Part shown: positions 6,738-10,332 of the stretch, piece by piece
Numbering within the stretch: the stretch's first letter is position 1
Layout of the letters: the number at the start of each line of letters is the position of its first letter
Program-made: the position numbers and the translations under genes
NCBI GenBank assembly: GCA_044225675.1
Contig: JBGAIH010000052.1
Location: 1 to 10,332 of the forward strand
Length of the DNA: 10,332 nucleotides
From: JACMQX01 sp044225675
Lineage (GTDB): Bacteria; Pseudomonadota; Gammaproteobacteria; Burkholderiales; Burkholderiaceae_C
Direction of reading: 5' to 3'
The notes under the pieces: model-generated
The model's input: the letters and a program-made list of their open reading frames with translations, nothing else
What the model was told of the DNA's origin: nothing
Databases searched by the model: none

Positions 6738-8215
6738 GCGCGCCCGCCCCCCGCCACCCGGTGGCCGAACTGCTCGGCCGTTACCGCGCCGTGCTGCAGG
6801 CGGCCTGGGCTCAGCGCGACGAGCTGGCCGGCCCCAAGCGTCTGGCGGACGAGGCGGCGTTTCTGCCGGCCGCGCTCAGCCTGCAGGACACGCCGCCGCA
6901 TCCGGCACCACGGCGGTTCATCTGGGCCATCCTCGTGCTGTTCACGACAGCGCTGCTGTGGGCCTGCCTGGGCAAGGTGGACATCGTCGCCGTGGCGCCG
7001 GGGCGGGTGGTTGTGAGCGAGCGCACGAAGCTCGTGCAGCCGCTGGAGCGCAGCGTGGTCCAGCGCATCCTCGTCAAGGACGGCGACCGCGTGCAGGCGG
7101 GCCAGCCGCTGGTGGAGCTGGACCCGACCATCGCGTCGGCCGACAGGACCAATGTCGCGGAACTGCGCAAGGCCAGCGAGTCGGAGCTGGCACGGGCGCG
7201 GGCCTTGATCCGGGCGCTGGGGCGACGCGACACGGCGGCAGGTGCGGGCCGAAGCCGCGCCCCGGACAGCGAAAGCGTCACCAGGGCGCCCCGCGCGCGC
7301 TACCCCGACGACTGGACCGACGCCGAACGGGACGCGGCCGACGCACAGCTCCAGGCCGAATGGAGCGACATCACCGCCAAGCTCGGCAAGTTCGCGGCCG
7401 AAGCGCAGCGGCGTGAGGCCGAGCTCACCACGATCCGCGCGATGGTGGCCAAGCTTGAAACCACGGTGCCGCTCGCGCGTCAGCGCGAAGATGACTTCCG
7501 CCAGCTCGCCAGCCAGGGCTTCGTGGCCAGCCACGCCGGCCAGGACCGCACGCGCGAGCGCATCGAGCTCGAACGCGACCTCGCGACGCTGAAGGCCCGC
7601 CTCGCCGAAGCCCAGGCGGCCGTGCACGAGAGTGCAAACTCCCGCCTCGCCTACCTGGCAGAAACCCGGCGAGCGCTGGCCGAGCGTGAATCGCAGGCCG
7701 ACTTCAAGCGCGGGCAGGCGCAGCAGGAGCAGGCCAAGGCCGAACAGCGCGCACGCCTCACCACGCTCACCGCCCCGGTTGCGGGCACGGTGCAGCAGCT
7801 CGGGGCTCACACGACCGGCGGCGTCGTCACCGAAGCGCAGGCGCTGATGGTCATCGTGCCCGATGGCGCGCAGGTGACGGCCGAAGTGACGCTGGAGAAC
7901 AAGGACATCGGCTTTGTCGCCCCAGGACAGGACGCAGAGATCAAACTGGAAACGTTTCCCTACACACGCTATGGGACGGTGCCGGCCAAAGTGCGCGTGG
8001 TCACCGCCGACGCGGTCAATGACGAGAAGCGCGGTGCGATCTTCCCGGTGACGTTGACCTTGGGGAAAGACGCGCTTGATGTGGATGGCAGGATGATTCG
8101 ACTGAGTCCGGGCATGAACTTGACGGCGGAGATCAAGACGGGAAGGCGGCGGGTGATTGACTACCTGCTGAGTCCGGTGCAACGCGCAGGCCGGGAGAGC
8201 CTGCGAGAGCGATAA
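6734..8215 (+). CDS. HlyD-family type I secretion periplasmic adaptor
   Basis: This 493-residue membrane-fusion protein would link the ABC exporter to an outer-membrane TolC-type channel. A cytoplasmic N-terminus (1-60) precedes one membrane helix (about 62-79), so most of the protein is periplasmic. The first lipoyl half is at about 82-130 (VAPGRVVVSERTKLVQPLE, then VKDGDRVQAGQPLVELD). A long coiled-coil hairpin rich in Ala, Glu and Arg covers about 195-340. The second lipoyl half (TAPVAGTVQQLGAHTTGGVV, 346-365) and beta-barrel domain follow. The end, LTAEIKTGRRRVIDYLLSPVQ with ESLRER, is the classical HlyD C-terminal signature, so the protein is complete. AGGAGG at 6721-6726 lies inside the exporter gene seven bases before ATG 6734, and the start overlaps the exporter stop by ATGA, indicating translational coupling. 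An Arg/Ser/Ala-rich stretch (163-190) inside the coiled-coil region looks loosely structured. Confidence 0.95.
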   Translation: MSAPAPRHPVAELLGRYRAVLQAAWAQRDELAGPKRLADEAAFLPAALSLQDTPPHPAPRRFIWAILVLFTTALLWACLGKVDIVAVAPGRVVVSERTKLVQPLERSVVQRILVKDGDRVQAGQPLVELDPTIASADRTNVAELRKASESELARARALIRALGRRDTAAGAGRSRAPDSESVTRAPRARYPDDWTDAERDAADAQLQAEWSDITAKLGKFAAEAQRREAELTTIRAMVAKLETTVPLARQREDDFRQLASQGFVASHAGQDRTRERIELERDLATLKARLAEAQAAVHESANSRLAYLAETRRALAERESQADFKRGQAQQEQAKAEQRARLTTLTAPVAGTVQQLGAHTTGGVVTEAQALMVIVPDGAQVTAEVTLENKDIGFVAPGQDAEIKLETFPYTRYGTVPAKVRVVTADAVNDEKRGAIFPVTLTLGKDALDVDGRMIRLSPGMNLTAEIKTGRRRVIDYLLSPVQRAGRESLRER

Positions 8216-8277
8216 AGGAATTCCCACTTTCCAGGGTACCGATGCACAGGTGCTTCCCGGACACAAGATGGCAAAAC

Positions 8278-8297
8278 GGCCTAGGCCCAAATTGGGC
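8278..8297. promoter_or_regulatory. Two overlapping perfect palindromes (operator or hairpin)
   Basis: GGCCTAGGCC (8278-8287) is a perfect 10-bp palindrome. It overlaps GCCCAA-A-TTGGGC (8285-8297), a perfect 6-bp inverted repeat around one central base. The tight spacing fits a dimeric regulator site better than a hairpin, because a one-base loop cannot fold without opening the stem. No T-run follows, so a terminator is not favoured. Confidence 0.4.
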
Positions 8298-8323
8298 ATC
8301 GCGCGGGGCGTCGGTCCTTTAAC

Positions 8324-8337
8324 CTTGCGTACGCAAG
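8324..8337. promoter_or_regulatory. Perfect 14-bp palindrome, candidate operator
   Basis: CTTGCGTACGCAAG is self-complementary over all 14 bases. It lies 44 bases before the ATG of the lipase-like gene, where a repressor or activator of that gene could bind. It does not match an operator that I can name. Confidence 0.45.
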
Positions 8338-8380
8338 ATGCCATGAACGGCAGTTGCCAGAAACCCCTCGAGGAGCTCCC

Positions 8381-9133
8381 ATGAATCGCGACAGCGAACT
8401 CGCCATGCTGGCAGCCGCAGGCCCCGGGCCTCGCCGAACGAGCGCCGCGCCGCTACCCGCGTCGGCCGGATGGCGGATCCTGGAGCTTGCGTCATCGCAT
8501 GCCTGGCCTGCACGCGAAAGCCAGGCCGGAGCCGCGCGCGACCGCCGCGCCCGCTGGCACGACTGCTCGACCGGGTTCGACGCAGCCGCCTACGCAAAGG
8601 ACGGCGACGTCGTGGTCGCATTCACCAGCACCGACCTTCCGAGCGACATGCTGCACGACGAACAAGGCGATGGCGGCCATGGCCTCGACATCGGTCAGGT
8701 CGCTCTTCAACTCAAGCAGGCGGCCGAATTCATCGCCCGGCTCAAGCAGGACCCTGCAACGTCCGGCCGGAGCATCACACTCACTGGCCAGGCCCAGGGT
8801 GGCGGCATCGCCTCGCTCATGGCCGTGATGTTCGACCTTCCGGCTGTGACGTTCGATCCGCCACCGTTCCGGTCTGCCGCCACCCAGGACAACGCCGGCG
8901 CCCTCAACGCGCATCTGCGCTCGATCGGACTGGGTCCGGACGCCAAGATCGCAAGCTTCACGGCCACGGGCCTGCTCCCGGTTCCCGCCGGCCTGGCCAA
9001 GCGCCTCCTCGGCCCTTGGGCCACAGCCGCAGGCAGCATGCTGGGTTCGCCGAGCGTCTTCTATGTTCCAACGACCATTGCGCGCGAACAGAACGTGCGT
9101 GCCATAGCCGCGCAAGAGCCGCATTCCAAGTAG
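8381..9133 (+). CDS. Lipase class 3-like protein, degenerate and probably inactive
   Basis: This 250-residue protein resembles the N-terminal alpha/beta-hydrolase module of large type I-secreted lipase-like proteins that begin MN(R/K)D-(T/S)ELA-LLA. Matching parts are MNRDSELAMLA (1-11), DVVVAFTSTD (76-85, where relatives have a FxGTD-like strand), QLKQAAEFIARLK (110-122), ITLTGQAQGGGIASLMAVMFD (132-152) and VTFDPPPF (156-163). The nucleophile elbow should be GHSLGGG but reads GQAQGGG, so the catalytic serine is Ala138 and its neighbouring His and Leu are both Gln. There are no RTX glycine-rich nonapeptides and no signal peptide, and the protein is far shorter than full secreted relatives. 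AGGAG at 8371-8375, five bases before ATG 8381, gives the start. It follows the exporter genes, suggesting a former substrate. It is either a decayed gene or an inactive relative with another role. Family assignment rests on motif memory. Confidence 0.65.
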   Translation: MNRDSELAMLAAAGPGPRRTSAAPLPASAGWRILELASSHAWPARESQAGAARDRRARWHDCSTGFDAAAYAKDGDVVVAFTSTDLPSDMLHDEQGDGGHGLDIGQVALQLKQAAEFIARLKQDPATSGRSITLTGQAQGGGIASLMAVMFDLPAVTFDPPPFRSAATQDNAGALNAHLRSIGLGPDAKIASFTATGLLPVPAGLAKRLLGPWATAAGSMLGSPSVFYVPTTIAREQNVRAIAAQEPHSK

Positions 9134-9155
9134 ACGGCGCTCTTCTGCGTACTGG

Positions 9156-9221
9156 CTCAATGCGGCCGGCCATAAGAACTAGGCATGAATGACGATGCTT
9201 TGCAGGCGCATCGCGTCTAGG
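9156..9221 (+). repeat. 66-base repeat, copy 1
   Basis: This segment matches 10128-10193 at 58 of 66 positions without gaps. Its first 27 bases translate as LNAAGHKN-stop, almost the same as the end of the remnant gene at copy 2 (LNAIGQKN-stop). Here that frame is not the frame of the lipase-like gene, which stopped at 9133. It therefore looks like the 3' end of an ancestral gene plus its downstream sequence. CGATGC (9193-9198) and GCATCG (9208-9213) can form a stem after the stop. Confidence 0.9.
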
Positions 9222-9270
9222 CTTGCGCGCTGCTTAACCGAACCATCAAGAGCAGATTTCAGGAATTTGG

Positions 9271-10008
9271 ATGATGCACAGAGCAAACGCCCGGGTTGCG
9301 TGCAGCAGCCGACCTTCAAACCCCCGCGCCGCACACCTGCTTTGGCAGATTCGCTTGGTGCTTGCCGTCTCACTGCTGATCCTCGCTGGCGCCGCCTGCT
9401 CCGAAAAATCGACTCCGCAGAACACCTTCGAGTGGAAGGAAGAGATTCTTCTGCATGACGGCAGAAAGATCATTGCCGAGCGAGTCGACGTGATGGGCGG
9501 CTGGGCCGAGCCGGGGCAGTCAGGCGCGCCGCAGGAGCGGCGCATCACCTTCCCCGACCCGGACAACCCGGCAAAGAAATACACGCATCGGATCACGGGG
9601 AGCAGCAACTACCTGCTGCTTGATTTTGACAAGGGAACGCCTTGGCTGATTGTGATTGTCGGACCTTTCAGCACCGACACGGATTGCCCGATCGGCTCAT
9701 ACGAGACATTCACTTGGTCAGACGAAGCTTGGCGCAGCGTCGTTTACTCAAGCCTTCCTCCGAAAGTGAGGAAGCCAAACATGACCGTCAGCTACGTTCT
9801 GGATTCGAACCGAGAGGGCGAACCGTTCGGTGAGATGCGGAAGCCCGGTCGTTTGTTGTCGGCCACCCATATTGCGATGGCCCTATCTGCTGCCCAGCGG
9901 CATCATGAAACAGAAGCCACATGGAGGTTGGTGCAAACCAACCATCACGGCAGACCTATTGATTGCCAAGCCTATCCGAAATCACTGAATAAGACCCTAT
10001 CGCAATGA
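9271..10008 (+). CDS. Putative lipoprotein or anchored periplasmic protein, candidate partner of the lipase-like effector
   Basis: This 245-residue protein has a positively charged 27-residue start and a hydrophobic segment (about 28-42) ending LAGAAC. Cys43 is a possible lipidation site, but the box is poor: glycine rather than leucine at -3. The mature part opens FEWKEEILLHDGRKIIAER (53-71), which I recognise from hypothetical proteins often repeated beside secreted lipase-type effectors. It continues with NYLLLDFDKGTPWLIVIVG (113-131), CPIGSYETFTW (139-149), KPNMTVSY (168-175) and ATWRLVQTNHHGRPIDC (216-232). No enzymatic motif is seen. AGGA (9261-9264) supports ATG 9271. The stop overlaps the next MNRD start by ATGA. 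Base composition is unlike the left of the window: lines 9601-9660 and 9901-9960 each count 29/60 G+C. Immunity to a phospholipase effector is a hypothesis from context, not from sequence proof. Confidence 0.75.
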   Translation: MMHRANARVACSSRPSNPRAAHLLWQIRLVLAVSLLILAGAACSEKSTPQNTFEWKEEILLHDGRKIIAERVDVMGGWAEPGQSGAPQERRITFPDPDNPAKKYTHRITGSSNYLLLDFDKGTPWLIVIVGPFSTDTDCPIGSYETFTWSDEAWRSVVYSSLPPKVRKPNMTVSYVLDSNREGEPFGEMRKPGRLLSATHIAMALSAAQRHHETEATWRLVQTNHHGRPIDCQAYPKSLNKTLSQ

Positions 10009-10154
10009 ACCGCGACACAGAACTTGCCCTTCTCGCCGGCGACTACAAGGTCAAGTCGAGCCCCACTTCAGGCCGCTGCTGCATCCGTCGTCGTGATAAC
10101 TCGCGGCAGTTGTCAGGCCGCATTCTCCTCAACGCGATCGGCCAAAAGAACTAG
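10005..10154 (+). pseudogene. Remnant of a second MNRD lipase-like gene (N-terminus joined to C-terminus)
   Basis: This 49-residue frame starts MNRDTELALLAGDY, a closer match to the family leader than the intact copy at 8381 (MNRDSELAMLAAAG). It ends LNAIGQKN-stop, matching the tail coded in repeat copy 1. The middle (residues about 15-40, rich in Arg, Ser and Cys) has no family character. The simplest reading is an internal deletion, or several, that fused both ends of a full gene. Its ATG overlaps the stop of the lipoprotein-like gene (ATGA), so the ancestral gene was probably translated by coupling from its partner. It may still be translated as a short peptide. Confidence 0.65.
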
Positions 10155-10193
10155 GCACGAATGACGATGCGTTGCAGGCGCGTAGCGTCTAGG
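10128..10193 (+). repeat. 66-base repeat, copy 2
   Basis: This is the direct repeat of 9156-9221, 972 bases downstream, with eight differences. Three of the differences in the coding part leave residues unchanged or are confined to two changed residues (Ala to Ile, His to Gln), and the reading frame to the TAG stop is kept. The conservation continues 39 bases past the stop, so the duplication included the gene end and its flank. Confidence 0.9.
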
Positions 10194-10332
10194 GCTACGC
10201 TGATTTAGCCCTCGATTTCCGCAACGCTCGATGACCCCATTTCACATTGCGCGTCTTCATGCCCAAGAACGCGGACTTGGGCGTTGTCCTGCTGCTTTCG
10301 AAGGCCTTGCGGCCTCTCTTTGTCCCTTACGG
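10155..10332. other. Right edge: 3' flank of the remnant, no gene seen
   Basis: After the remnant stop come the rest of repeat copy 2 and unassigned sequence. Frames open to the edge start at 10231 and 10259, but neither has a ribosome binding site or recognisable protein character. Two mutually exclusive stems follow the stop (10180-10200 and 10191-10212). A short hairpin, AGGCC (10302-10306) with GGCCT (10311-10315), is followed by the pyrimidine-rich CTCTTTGTCCCTT and could be a weak terminator. Confidence 0.5.
10180..10200 (+). terminator. Stem-loop after the remnant gene, possible terminator
   Basis: GCGTAGC (10180-10186) and GCTACGC (10194-10200) form a perfect 7-bp stem with a 7-base loop, 25 bases after the remnant stop. 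TGATTTA follows, only a weak T-rich tail. Copy 1 of the repeat makes a different stem in the equivalent place (9193-9213), so a structure is present in both but the exact pairing is not conserved. Confidence 0.3.

Larger units (their letters stand above)
8216..8380. other. Intergenic region with palindromes before lipase-like gene
   Basis: These 165 bases separate the secretion adaptor from the lipase-like gene. No gene is visible, only a TTG (8354) upstream of the better ATG at 8381. Three perfect palindromes, two of them overlapping, fall within 60 bases (8278-8337) and are listed separately. The break in the operon and the palindromes suggest separate control of the downstream gene. I see no convincing -10/-35 pair. 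Confidence 0.6.

Noticed and set aside
9156..9240. Repeat as an integron attC site (GCTTAAC at 9232-region, CTAG pairs and an imperfect palindrome)
   Set aside because: No correctly placed GTTRRRY partner was found, the second copy lacks the GCTTAAC box, and the repeat begins inside a conserved coding tail, which fits gene-end duplication better.
10231..10332. Start of another gene running off the right edge
   Set aside because: There is no ribosome binding site and the residues show no family character. It is too short to judge.

Overview
This window is GC-rich DNA (one hand-counted 60-base line, 5281-5340, is 42/60 G+C). Its gene content fits a Gram-negative beta-proteobacterium, most likely Burkholderiales/Comamonadaceae (Variovorax or Acidovorax-like). 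That placement is inferred from protein flavour and the presence of a type I secretion system, not from a marker gene. No RNA gene, CRISPR array, insertion sequence or integrase was seen.

Left part (1-4232), ordinary metabolic genes. A small NTF2/SnoaL-like protein (267-761) is followed 11 bases later by an alpha/beta hydrolase (773-1684). The hydrolase carries the complete active-site set of fluoroacetate/haloacetate dehalogenases. Convergent to it, on the minus strand, is a UPF0149/YecA-type protein with a C-terminal SEC-C zinc-binding tail (1746-2519). Divergent from that is a membrane-anchored FMN/3Fe-4S glutamate-synthase-domain protein (2616-4232).

Middle part (4401-8215), a type I secretion operon. 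An HlyB-like ABC transporter with a catalytically dead C39-like domain (4401-6737) overlaps by ATGA with an HlyD-like membrane-fusion protein (6734-8215). No RTX substrate and no TolC-type outer-membrane gene lie in the window.

Right part (8216-10332), an accessory region that looks like a decaying, duplicated toxin/partner array. An intergenic stretch with three perfect palindromes leads to a lipase-like protein (8381-9133). Its nucleophile elbow reads GQAQGGG where the family has GHSLGGG, so the catalytic serine is alanine. Next come a 66-base repeat, a lower-GC predicted lipoprotein or anchored periplasmic protein (9271-10008), a 49-residue remnant that restarts with the same MNRD leader (10005-10154), and a second copy of the 66-base repeat. 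The two repeats encode matching C-terminal tails (LNAAGHKN-stop and LNAIGQKN-stop). The working model is that the secretion system once exported lipase-like effectors, encoded as a repeated effector/partner array beside it, and that this copy has partly decayed. The model is an inference; the repeats, overlaps and substitutions are read directly.
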